Below the pieces are notes generated by a model that was given only the letters and a program-made list of their open reading frames with translations, had not been told where the DNA came from and did no database searches. The position numbers and the translations under genes were made by a program. Positions 14,890-22,155 of a stretch of 64,000 nucleotides of DNA are shown here, piece after piece. Origin of the DNA: Rhizobium binae (GTDB lineage: Bacteria > Pseudomonadota > Alphaproteobacteria > Rhizobiales > Rhizobiaceae); assembly GCF_017357225.1 (NCBI RefSeq), contig NZ_CP071610.1, forward strand, positions 1-64,000. The letters are read 5' to 3'. Positions within the stretch are counted from its first letter, which is position 1; every line of letters begins with the position of its first letter.

Positions 14890-16039
14890 GAGAGCCGCGG
14901 CCGGCGCTTTAGCCATCGCCGCACTTCTCGCCGGAACCGCGGGCCATGCGCAGGTACCGGTGATCGACAACGCTCGGCAAAAGATCCAGCAGGCGACGTT
15001 GAACTGGTATCAGTCCTATCAGGCCGATACCCGCAAGGTGAAAGGCGCGTCGGGCGGCACGACCGATAGCGTGGCGCCCGGTCAGGGTTCAGGCGCTCCT
15101 GCCGATTGCTCGGTGGACGGCATGGCCGGCGATACCGCGCCGGCGGCGCCATCTCAGCGCACGCCGAGCCAGCAGGAAGTTGCCCGCATGGTCGAGGAAG
15201 AGGCGATCCGGCAGGGCGTTGATCCGAACTTCGCACTGGCGATCGCCGAGCAAGAATCCCGCTTTCGCCAGTCCGCGCGCTCGGCGGTCGGCGCCACCGG
15301 CGTCATGCAGCTGATGCCAGGGACAGCCGCTCAGCTCGGCGTCAACCCCTACGATACACGCGACAACATCCGTGGTGGCGTCAAATACATCAAGCAACTC
15401 CAGGGGATGTTCGGCGACCGCTACGACCTGATCGCCGCCGGCTACAATGCCGGTCCCTATCGGCAGTCACTGCAGAATGGCCAGATCCCCAACATTCCGG
15501 AAACCCAGGACTACGTCCAGAAAGTCTCTGCCTATTACAGCCGCAACAAGGCTCAGAATGGTGATCGTACGCCCACTGAAGGGGCCGGCGAGCCGGAAAC
15601 CGCCAGCTACGGGAGCGGATGCGGCGAGCAGTTGAAGAAGGCCGTCGACCGGAACACGCAGGCGCAGGTTGAGCGAGGTTCGGTGTGGAACGAGCTGCTC
15701 GGTAAATCCCTAGCGGCGAACCAGCAATATCTTCAGCGCCTGCAGGCTGGCCTCCAATCGTCCTCGGCGAGCCTGCGGGGCAGCGGCGGCGGCAACGCCA
15801 AAGACAACGATGGCTCCCTTGTAATGGCGCAGATCCAGTGCCCGACCAACATCGTCGACACCGGCGGTACGCGGTGTTTTGCCGTTCCGTCGAACGCCAG
15901 CAGCGAGCAGATCCAGCGCTGGCTCTCCGAGTTGCAGGAACAGGCGCGGGCCAACGGCACGGTCGCGACCTTCTCGGCGATGCAGGACCCCGCACTTGGC
16001 CTCGTCACCGTCGTCGATTCCCGACCTACAGCAAACTGA
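14867..16039 (+). CDS. Second SLT-domain lytic transglycosylase in the T4SS operon
   Basis: A 390-residue exported protein. The signal peptide is MKNAKRLERAAAGALAIAAL...AGHAQ. The SLT domain spans ~105-230: ALAIAEQESRFRQSARSAVG with catalytic Glu130, GATGVMQLMP, and AAGYNAGPYRQS. The C-terminal ~150 residues have two possible disulfides (SYGSGCGEQ, QIQCPTNIV, GGTRCFAV) and helices. It starts inside the virB4 end. It is distinct from the operon's first transglycosylase, and having two in one operon is uncommon. The position between B4 and B5 suggests a structural periplasmic role besides peptidoglycan cleavage. Confidence 0.8.
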   Translation: MKNAKRLERAAAGALAIAALLAGTAGHAQVPVIDNARQKIQQATLNWYQSYQADTRKVKGASGGTTDSVAPGQGSGAPADCSVDGMAGDTAPAAPSQRTPSQQEVARMVEEEAIRQGVDPNFALAIAEQESRFRQSARSAVGATGVMQLMPGTAAQLGVNPYDTRDNIRGGVKYIKQLQGMFGDRYDLIAAGYNAGPYRQSLQNGQIPNIPETQDYVQKVSAYYSRNKAQNGDRTPTEGAGEPETASYGSGCGEQLKKAVDRNTQAQVERGSVWNELLGKSLAANQQYLQRLQAGLQSSSASLRGSGGGNAKDNDGSLVMAQIQCPTNIVDTGGTRCFAVPSNASSEQIQRWLSELQEQARANGTVATFSAMQDPALGLVTVVDSRPTAN

Positions 16040-16061
16040 ACAATGGAGAGAGGTTAGGCAT

Positions 16062-16853
16062 ATGAAGACAGCAGTGATCGCACCGGCATTCGCCATCCTA
16101 CTCGTCTCGCACGCACAAGCGCAGGTCCCCGTCAAAGATTCGGAAAACATCTCCATCAGCGAGGAGATCAAGCGCCTGTCGTCGGAGATCCAGCAGGACA
16201 CATCGGTCGTCAAGGACAACACGACGAAAACCCTGGCAGCGATCACCGGCGATCGGACGCAGGATGCCAGTCAGTTTGCCAAACTTGCGACCGGCAATGG
16301 CTTCAGCATGGGACAGGCGCCGGACTTCAGCACGATCCTGTCGAGCAACCAGGCGGTGTTCGGAGGAATCGGCGGCCAGTTCCAGAACACCGCGGCGAAG
16401 CTCATCAACGGCCTCAACCTGGTCAAGATGGTGGTCGACACCGCCAAGGGCGGCGGGCTGTCCGGCGCCAATCAGGCCTATTCGCAAGGGATCAATGCGC
16501 TCACTACGCTCACCGCGCTCACCGACGCGATGAACAGCGCCACCAAGGACCGGCAGAACTCGTTCATGCAGGCCACACAGCAAATTGGCACGGCAAAGGA
16601 TCTGAAAGGGGCGCTGGAGCAGAACACCCAGATGGTCCTTCAGGGCAATCAAACGGCAAACGAGGCCGTCGGCTCTCTGAACAACCAGGTCATGCTCCTG
16701 AACCAGCAGTACAAGGCCGCCCTTGCGACGTCGTCGCAGAACCTCAAGACTTTCGCCACACTTCCCGACAGCGTGATGCGTGACGGCGGAACCGCGCCAC
16801 AGGCTACTTCGGTTCGTGATCAGTTGAAGGCTTTCGAGGAGCAGAACCAGTGA
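16062..16853 (+). CDS. virB5: VirB5-like minor pilin
   Basis: A 263-residue protein with signal peptide MKTAVIAPAFAILLVSHAQAQ and a GGAGAGAGG ribosome-binding site. The mature protein is almost entirely helical, rich in Gln, Asn, Ala and Thr (SEEIKRLSSEIQQDTSVVKD, TQMVLQGNQTANEAVGSLNN), the VirB5/TrbJ profile of a pilus-tip adhesin. Sequence conservation in this family is weak, so the assignment leans on operon position between virB4 and virB6. Confidence 0.8.
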   Translation: MKTAVIAPAFAILLVSHAQAQVPVKDSENISISEEIKRLSSEIQQDTSVVKDNTTKTLAAITGDRTQDASQFAKLATGNGFSMGQAPDFSTILSSNQAVFGGIGGQFQNTAAKLINGLNLVKMVVDTAKGGGLSGANQAYSQGINALTTLTALTDAMNSATKDRQNSFMQATQQIGTAKDLKGALEQNTQMVLQGNQTANEAVGSLNNQVMLLNQQYKAALATSSQNLKTFATLPDSVMRDGGTAPQATSVRDQLKAFEEQNQ

Positions 16854-17092
16854 GGGTCACCTTCGTGCTGGCGATCGGCTCTGTAGCGCTTACCGGTTGC
16901 GCCGGAAAGTACGAGCAACTGGCGAAATGCTCGGCTGACGAAAACCCGGTACCGGCACTTGGCTACCAGACAGCGCTGAAGCCGACAGCTGCGGAGGTGG
17001 CGGTCGAGGGAGCAACCAAAGACGATTGCGGCCCGATGCGACCGGTCAATCAATTTCAGGATGAGACATGGATCCCGTCAGCTACGCAATAA
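16850..17092 (+). CDS. Small T4SS lipoprotein (VirB7 position)
   Basis: An 80-residue protein starting at GTG 16850, overlapping the virB5 stop as GTGA. MRVTFVLAIGSVALTGCAGK has a lipobox LTGC with Cys17. The mature part is short, with two more cysteines (LAKCSADE and DDCGPM). It occupies the lipoprotein slot that in virB operons encodes VirB7, which stabilises VirB9 in the outer-membrane core. The order here is B5-lipoprotein-B6. It overlaps virB6 by 25 nt. Confidence 0.7.
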   Translation: MRVTFVLAIGSVALTGCAGKYEQLAKCSADENPVPALGYQTALKPTAAEVAVEGATKDDCGPMRPVNQFQDETWIPSATQ

Positions 17093-18141
17093 ATTTCTAT
17101 GGCGATGCGCTTCGATATTTCGACAAAATCAACGAGGCTTCGTTGGAACGGGCCTGGGGGCTATTTGCCGAAAACAGCAATCTCGTTTCCGGCATCCTCG
17201 CGCTCTTCCTGATCCTCTACTTCCTCTGGGGCGCGCTCGGATTGTCCAGCGTGTCCCTGCAGGACATGGCAATCACCGCCTTCAAGCTTACGCTCGCCTA
17301 TGCCTTGATCATGTCCTGGGCGTTGTTCTACGACAACATTGGACAGTTCGTGCTCTCGGCGCCGCAGGATCTCGGCTCCGCCATATCATCGGCAATGGGG
17401 GGCCAATCGGCAGGAGCGGATATCGCCCAGCAGGTCGCCAGCATGGCCCGCAAGGTCTACGACTTTGCCATGCAGCTCTTCAATTCCTACGAGTCCGGAT
17501 GGCTCCCGAATGTGACGGGCGCCGTCGTCGTTTTCATCGTGCTGGTCTTCGGACTGCTGCCGATGCTGTTGATCCTCACCGGCGTCACGCTGTTTGCCAA
17601 GATGATCACCGCCGTCATGCTGGCGATCGGGCCGATCGCCATCCTCTGCTATTTCTTTGGGATCACTCGCTTTGTCTTCGACGCATGGGTGAGGGGCGTT
17701 GCCTATGGCATGTTTATGCTCCTGTTCACCTACATCATGGCCGGGCTGTCCTTTGGATTCCTGATCGGCATGATGGACACGATCAATGGTGACATGGCCA
17801 CCAAGGAGAACGCGCTGGCGATCGTGCTCGCCATGGTGCTCTACCTCGCGTTGATTTCCTACTTCATCTTCCAGGTGCCGGATTTTGCACGGACCTTCGC
17901 CTACGGCGCGGCCTTCTCCGGCGTGCCCGGGGGAGGTGGGGTCGACACGGCCTACAATACTGCCCGCGGGCGCCTTTCCTCCAGCAATTCCCGCGCCGGC
18001 CAGGCTGCGGCCATAGCGCTCAGCACGCTCGCCGGTCCGAGAGGCGCCGTCACCGCTGCTGCCCTTGCAGGCCGCGGCAGTGTCGCGGGAGCCGGCGCGC
18101 TCGGCCGCATGCTCACCAATCGCCGTCGCAACAGCGAATGA
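17068..18141 (+). CDS. virB6: VirB6-like polytopic inner-membrane protein
   Basis: A 357-residue protein with about six membrane segments (for example SGILALFLILYFLWGALGL at ~41-59, GAVVVFIVLVFGLLPMLLIL, ITAVMLAIGPIAILCYFFGI, LAIVLAMVLYLALISYFIF) and the central FVFDAWVRGVAYGMFM, where the conserved VirB6 Trp lies. The C-terminal 90 residues are Gly/Ala/Ser-rich. It forms part of the translocation channel. The start overlaps the lipoprotein gene. Confidence 0.9.
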   Translation: MDPVSYAINFYGDALRYFDKINEASLERAWGLFAENSNLVSGILALFLILYFLWGALGLSSVSLQDMAITAFKLTLAYALIMSWALFYDNIGQFVLSAPQDLGSAISSAMGGQSAGADIAQQVASMARKVYDFAMQLFNSYESGWLPNVTGAVVVFIVLVFGLLPMLLILTGVTLFAKMITAVMLAIGPIAILCYFFGITRFVFDAWVRGVAYGMFMLLFTYIMAGLSFGFLIGMMDTINGDMATKENALAIVLAMVLYLALISYFIFQVPDFARTFAYGAAFSGVPGGGGVDTAYNTARGRLSSSNSRAGQAAAIALSTLAGPRGAVTAAALAGRGSVAGAGALGRMLTNRRRNSE

Positions 18142-18200
18142 CGCGCTGGCTGCGAAGAGAACATCCAGATTTTACCCATTGCGACTTCGAGGTTTGAAAC

Positions 18201-18935
18201 TTGGCATTGTTCAGAAGGCAATTGAAGGCTGTACCGACCGACCGGGTCCCCGGCCCCCAGGACATCTACGATCAACACCTCTCGTGGGGCGAGAAGAACC
18301 GCTCGCTACGGACACTGATCGGTCTCATCCTGCTGGTCTTCGCGGTAGCGGGCTGGATTGTCGCTGGCGTGCTCTCGTTTTCCATTGCGCAGCTCTTCCC
18401 GCTCGTGCGCACCGAAGTCGTGCCGCTGATCGTCGACAAGAACACCGGCTACATGGAGACCGTGACGACACTCGACAAGGATCGATCGAACGTTTCGGAA
18501 ATCCAGGCTGTCCGCGCCTCCTTCGTCGGCAACTACGTCATCCGCCGCGAGACCTACGATCCACGGTATCTCTCCGAAAACTTCGACATGATCGCTCTCT
18601 GGTCAGACCCGGATTCGTCGGCCTTCAAGGATTATTCGGAATGGATGAACCCTTCCAATCCAAGAGGTCCCGTCAAGACCATGGGACCATCGGGCGAGAT
18701 CCGGCCGGAAATCCTGTCCGTCAATCCGCTCAACCAGACGACGATGTCAGTGCGCTTCGAGACGAGAGAGCGCCAGCGCGGTGGCGAAGTCGTTAATCGC
18801 TGGTCGGCCACGGTTCGCTACCGGCAGATCAATCTTCCCGCCAGCAACCGGGTCCGGCTCTATAACCCGCTCGGCTTCGTCGTCACCGAATATGTGAAGG
18901 TTCCTGAAACCATGCCTTCGGGACTCGTTCAATGA
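18201..18935 (+). CDS. virB8: VirB8-like inner-membrane assembly factor
   Basis: A 244-residue protein with apparent TTG start at 18201, since no ATG lies near. A cytoplasmic tail of ~40 residues precedes one membrane helix (LIGLILLVFAVAGWIVAGVL) and the periplasmic NTF2-like domain: EVVPLIVDKNTGYMETV, FVGNYVIRRETYD and, at the end, NPLGFVVTEYVKVPE. This is the canonical VirB8 plan. It overlaps virB9 by ATGA. The 59-nt gap after virB6 is the largest in the core operon. Confidence 0.93.
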   Translation: MALFRRQLKAVPTDRVPGPQDIYDQHLSWGEKNRSLRTLIGLILLVFAVAGWIVAGVLSFSIAQLFPLVRTEVVPLIVDKNTGYMETVTTLDKDRSNVSEIQAVRASFVGNYVIRRETYDPRYLSENFDMIALWSDPDSSAFKDYSEWMNPSNPRGPVKTMGPSGEIRPEILSVNPLNQTTMSVRFETRERQRGGEVVNRWSATVRYRQINLPASNRVRLYNPLGFVVTEYVKVPETMPSGLVQ

Positions 18936-19765
18936 AGCGGGCGATGGCGGGATTTATGATGTCACTGCTCCTGGCAACGTCATCGGCACAGGCCGAGCTG
19001 ATTGCCCGGCCGGGCAGGCTTGATCCGCGTGTGCGGACCTTGCCCTATTCAGCTGAGCAGGTCTTCGTGGTGACCGGCACTTACGGAATGGTGACGACCA
19101 TCCTCTTTGGGGCGGATGAGGAGATCACCCAGGTCGTCGCCGGTGACACCGTCTCCTGGCAAATCCTCACATCGGCTGACAGACGCTCGCTCACCCTGAA
19201 ACCGATGGAAAAAGACGCGCCGACAAACCTCTCGGTGGTCACGACGAAGCGGACTTATTCCTTCGACCTGGAGGTGAACGACAGCAAGGCGATCCAGAAT
19301 CAGACCTTCAAGCTGCAGTTCATGTATCCGGAAGATGTCGGACTGAAGGGCACGGCCGAGCTTTGGAAGCAGGCGCAGGACGCCGAGCGTAACCCCAACA
19401 TCAAGAACATCCGGCGCGACAAGGTCAATTACGACTATGGCTTCAAGGGCAGCGATGCCGCCAAACCGCTCTGGGTGTTCGACGACGGATTGAAGACCTT
19501 CATGAAATTCACCGGCGATGTGCCGGCGATCTTCATCGTCGATAACAAGAGGCGGGAGAGCCTCGTCAATTATCGACGGGAGGCGGACTACATCGTCATC
19601 GACACGGTCTCGCGGCAATGGACGCTACGCTACGGCACCGAAAACGAGACCTGCCTGTTCAATCTTAGGACCGCTCCAGCTGACGTACCGGCGCCGATCG
19701 AGGGAGCGGTGGCGCCCAAGCGGCTCGGCTCGGGCGGTGTCACTTCCTCGCCAAGATCAAAATAG
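18932..19765 (+). CDS. virB9: VirB9-like outer-membrane core component
   Basis: A 277-residue protein with signal peptide MKRAMAGFMMSLLLATSSAQA. The N-terminal VirB9/TraO domain shows RPGRLDPRVRTLPYSAEQV, and later ANLSVVTTKRTYSFDLEV-like text reads TNLSVVTTKRTYSFDLEV. The C-terminal domain, PLWVFDDGLKTFMKF...VPAIFIV and LRYGTENETCLFN, carries a Cys that could pair with a lipoprotein. It forms the periplasm-spanning core with VirB7 and VirB10. Confidence 0.94.
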   Translation: MKRAMAGFMMSLLLATSSAQAELIARPGRLDPRVRTLPYSAEQVFVVTGTYGMVTTILFGADEEITQVVAGDTVSWQILTSADRRSLTLKPMEKDAPTNLSVVTTKRTYSFDLEVNDSKAIQNQTFKLQFMYPEDVGLKGTAELWKQAQDAERNPNIKNIRRDKVNYDYGFKGSDAAKPLWVFDDGLKTFMKFTGDVPAIFIVDNKRRESLVNYRREADYIVIDTVSRQWTLRYGTENETCLFNLRTAPADVPAPIEGAVAPKRLGSGGVTSSPRSK

Positions 19766-19774
19766 GGCGGCAAG

Positions 19775-21109
19775 ATGTCGGATCCGAACTATCATTCCAT
19801 CGAAAACGACACCGCGATTGGCGGGCAGGTGAGGCGCTCCGGGATCGGACTGATGCGGCCGGTTGCGGTGGCATTTGCGATAGCCGGCATCGGTGTCGTT
19901 CTCTATTTTCTGTTTTCCGGCGGCGAGCGGGAACCGACAGTCGACAATAGCCCTCGGGAAGAGTTCCGCCCCGTTCAGGCGCCGAGAAATGAAGGCTTCA
20001 AGCCGCCGGCGCCGCCGCCCCTGCCGACGGTGCAGGTGCCCGAGGCGCCGCCTCCGCCTCCACCCCCTCCGCCTGCTCCTGTGGTTCCGGTGCCAGCCCA
20101 GATCGCACCGCCAGTCGATGTCGATTGTTCCAGAGGAAACAATCCCGACAATCCACGATGCATCGAGCTCGCCCGGCAGGCAAAGCTTCTCGAGCGCGTA
20201 CGCTCTACAGCCGTTGTCTTCGATCAGTCCGAACAGACGAACGGTGCAGCACGGGCTTCGTCCGATACTTCAGGAGCTGGTCTGTTCGGGGCGAACAGCA
20301 CGGCCGGAGCATCTACGGCGAATGGGCACACTGGCGGCGCGGTCGATGGCGATCGCGCCTTTCTGAAAGCAATGGGCGGGCAGGGAGTAGAGGTCTCGGT
20401 CGCCGCCGAAAACCGCCGCATCGATGCCTGGATCCCGCAGGGTACAATGATTCGTGGCACGCTCGAAACGGCCGTGAATTCCGATCTCGCCGGCATGGTG
20501 AAGGCGATCGTCCGGGAGGACGTCTATTCCTTTGACGGCCGCCGCATCCTCATTCCCGCAGGCTCCTCGTTGATCGGCGATTACAAGTCCGATGTCGAAC
20601 GCGGCCAGGAGCGCCTCTTCATCGTGTGGACGCGGATGATCCGAGGCGACGGTGTTTCGGTCCAGCTTGGTTCCTACGGCACCGACCGTCTCGGCCGCTC
20701 CGGCATGACCGGCGTCGTCGACCGGAAATATTGGGAACGGTTCGGGCCGCCGGCACTGATGACGATGATCGGCGGTGTGACTCAATATATCGCCCAGCTC
20801 GGTCAGAAACAGGACCGCAACATCACGATCGTCAATACGGACGGAACCGTGACCAGCATCCCTCAAGACACTGGAAGCACATCGCAGGACAGGGCACGCG
20901 AGATCGGTGCGGAGACCATCGCAGCGGGCATCCAGCAGCTGGCGACGGAGGCATTCCAGGATACGCGGAACATCAAGCCGACAATCCACATCGCCCAAGG
21001 CTCGGACATCACAGTTTTCGTCACGCGAGATCTGGATTTTTCCGATCTCTATCCTGACCCGGTTCGCGAGGCGTACGAGCGCCTGCGTAGAAAGAAGGTC
21101 GGCAAATGA
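19775..21109 (+). CDS. virB10: VirB10-like core channel protein
   Basis: A 444-residue protein with one membrane helix (GLMRPVAVAFAIAGIGVVLY) after a short cytoplasmic tail, then a proline-rich stretch that includes a run of Pro (APPPPPPPPPAPV region, ~residues 86-100). The TrbI/VirB10 domain is visible: WIPQGTMIRGTLETAVNSDL, FDGRRILIPAGSSLIGDY, RLFIVWTRMIRGDG and TIHIAQGSDITVFVTRDLDF. It spans both membranes. It starts 9 nt after virB9 and overlaps virB11 by ATGA. Confidence 0.96.
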   Translation: MSDPNYHSIENDTAIGGQVRRSGIGLMRPVAVAFAIAGIGVVLYFLFSGGEREPTVDNSPREEFRPVQAPRNEGFKPPAPPPLPTVQVPEAPPPPPPPPPAPVVPVPAQIAPPVDVDCSRGNNPDNPRCIELARQAKLLERVRSTAVVFDQSEQTNGAARASSDTSGAGLFGANSTAGASTANGHTGGAVDGDRAFLKAMGGQGVEVSVAAENRRIDAWIPQGTMIRGTLETAVNSDLAGMVKAIVREDVYSFDGRRILIPAGSSLIGDYKSDVERGQERLFIVWTRMIRGDGVSVQLGSYGTDRLGRSGMTGVVDRKYWERFGPPALMTMIGGVTQYIAQLGQKQDRNITIVNTDGTVTSIPQDTGSTSQDRAREIGAETIAAGIQQLATEAFQDTRNIKPTIHIAQGSDITVFVTRDLDFSDLYPDPVREAYERLRRKKVGK

Positions 21110-22155
21110 ATGCGCGCCCGTCGATCTCAGCCGAACAGCACTTCCTGTCCGAGGCGCTCGAGCCCATCAAGACGTTTCTCGACGATCCCGGCGTGGTCGA
21201 GATCTCCTGTCAGCGCAGCAATGAGATTTGGCTGGAACGGATCGGCCAACTCAGCATGGTGAGGCAGGAGGTCGATGGTCTCGACCAGGATGCGATCCGA
21301 CACATGGCGTCCCGCGCCGCATCGTTTACCAAGCAAACCGTCAACGCCGAAAACCCGTTGCTGTCCGCCACACTGGTCGATGGCGAGCGCGTGCAGTTCG
21401 TCCTCAATCCGACCTCGGCGACAGGGCATGCTTTTTCGATCCGAAAACAATTCATTCGGCGCTTCGACCTCGACGATTACGAGAAGGCGGGTGCGTTCCG
21501 TTTTACCAAGGTGACGGGCGACGACTATATCGATGACATCGACATCGAGCTGTCCCGTCTGTTGCGCGCGGGAAGGGCGCGCGCGTTCTTGGAGCTTGCG
21601 GCGATCAATCATCGTAGCATGTTGATCTCCGGCGGCACCTCGACCGGCAAGACGACGTTCCTCAACACGATGCTCACTGCCATTCCGAACCACGAGCGGT
21701 TCATCCTGATGCAAGACACAGCGGAGCTGGAGCCATGCCAAGAAAATGTCGTCTCGCTGCTGGTCTCGAAGGGCAGCCAAGGCGAGGCGCGGGTGACGAT
21801 GACGGATCTGCTCGCTTCGGCGCTGCGCCTCAGGCCCGACCGGATCTTCATGGGCGAGTTGCGGGGCGATGAGGCTTTCGACTTTCTGAACGCGATCAAC
21901 ACCGGCCATCCGGGGTCGATGTCGACGATCCATGCGAACTCGCCGCATCACGCCTTTAATCGTCTGTCGACGCTGGTGCTCAACAGCAACGTCCGGATGG
22001 AGCGTGACGATATCATTCGCTACATCCGCTCGATCATTCCGATCGTGGTCCAGTTGAAGAAGAGCGATGCCGCCGGCGGTCGCGGCGTCAGTGAAATCTA
22101 TTTTGCCGACGAGGTGGACGAAGATGGCGAGCGTATACACGGACGTAGAGGCTGA
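21106..22155 (+). CDS. virB11: VirB11 secretion ATPase
   Basis: A 349-residue protein. The N-terminal domain holds DDPGVVEISCQRSNEIWLER. The RecA-like domain has Walker A GGTSTGKT at 176-183, the Asp box with MQDTAELEP, Walker B-like DRIFMGELRGDEAFDFL, and the His box GHPGSMSTIHANSP. It is the hexameric traffic ATPase that docks on VirB4 and VirD4. virD4 begins inside its 3' end (32-nt overlap). Confidence 0.96.
   Translation: MNARPSISAEQHFLSEALEPIKTFLDDPGVVEISCQRSNEIWLERIGQLSMVRQEVDGLDQDAIRHMASRAASFTKQTVNAENPLLSATLVDGERVQFVLNPTSATGHAFSIRKQFIRRFDLDDYEKAGAFRFTKVTGDDYIDDIDIELSRLLRAGRARAFLELAAINHRSMLISGGTSTGKTTFLNTMLTAIPNHERFILMQDTAELEPCQENVVSLLVSKGSQGEARVTMTDLLASALRLRPDRIFMGELRGDEAFDFLNAINTGHPGSMSTIHANSPHHAFNRLSTLVLNSNVRMERDDIIRYIRSIIPIVVQLKKSDAAGGRGVSEIYFADEVDEDGERIHGRRG

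Noticed and set aside
18217..18230. GCAATTGAAGG resembling half of a VirG vir box
   Set aside because: Lies within virB8 coding sequence, no match of the full 12-bp box and no VirA/VirG genes. The operon is not a Ti vir regulon copy on this evidence.
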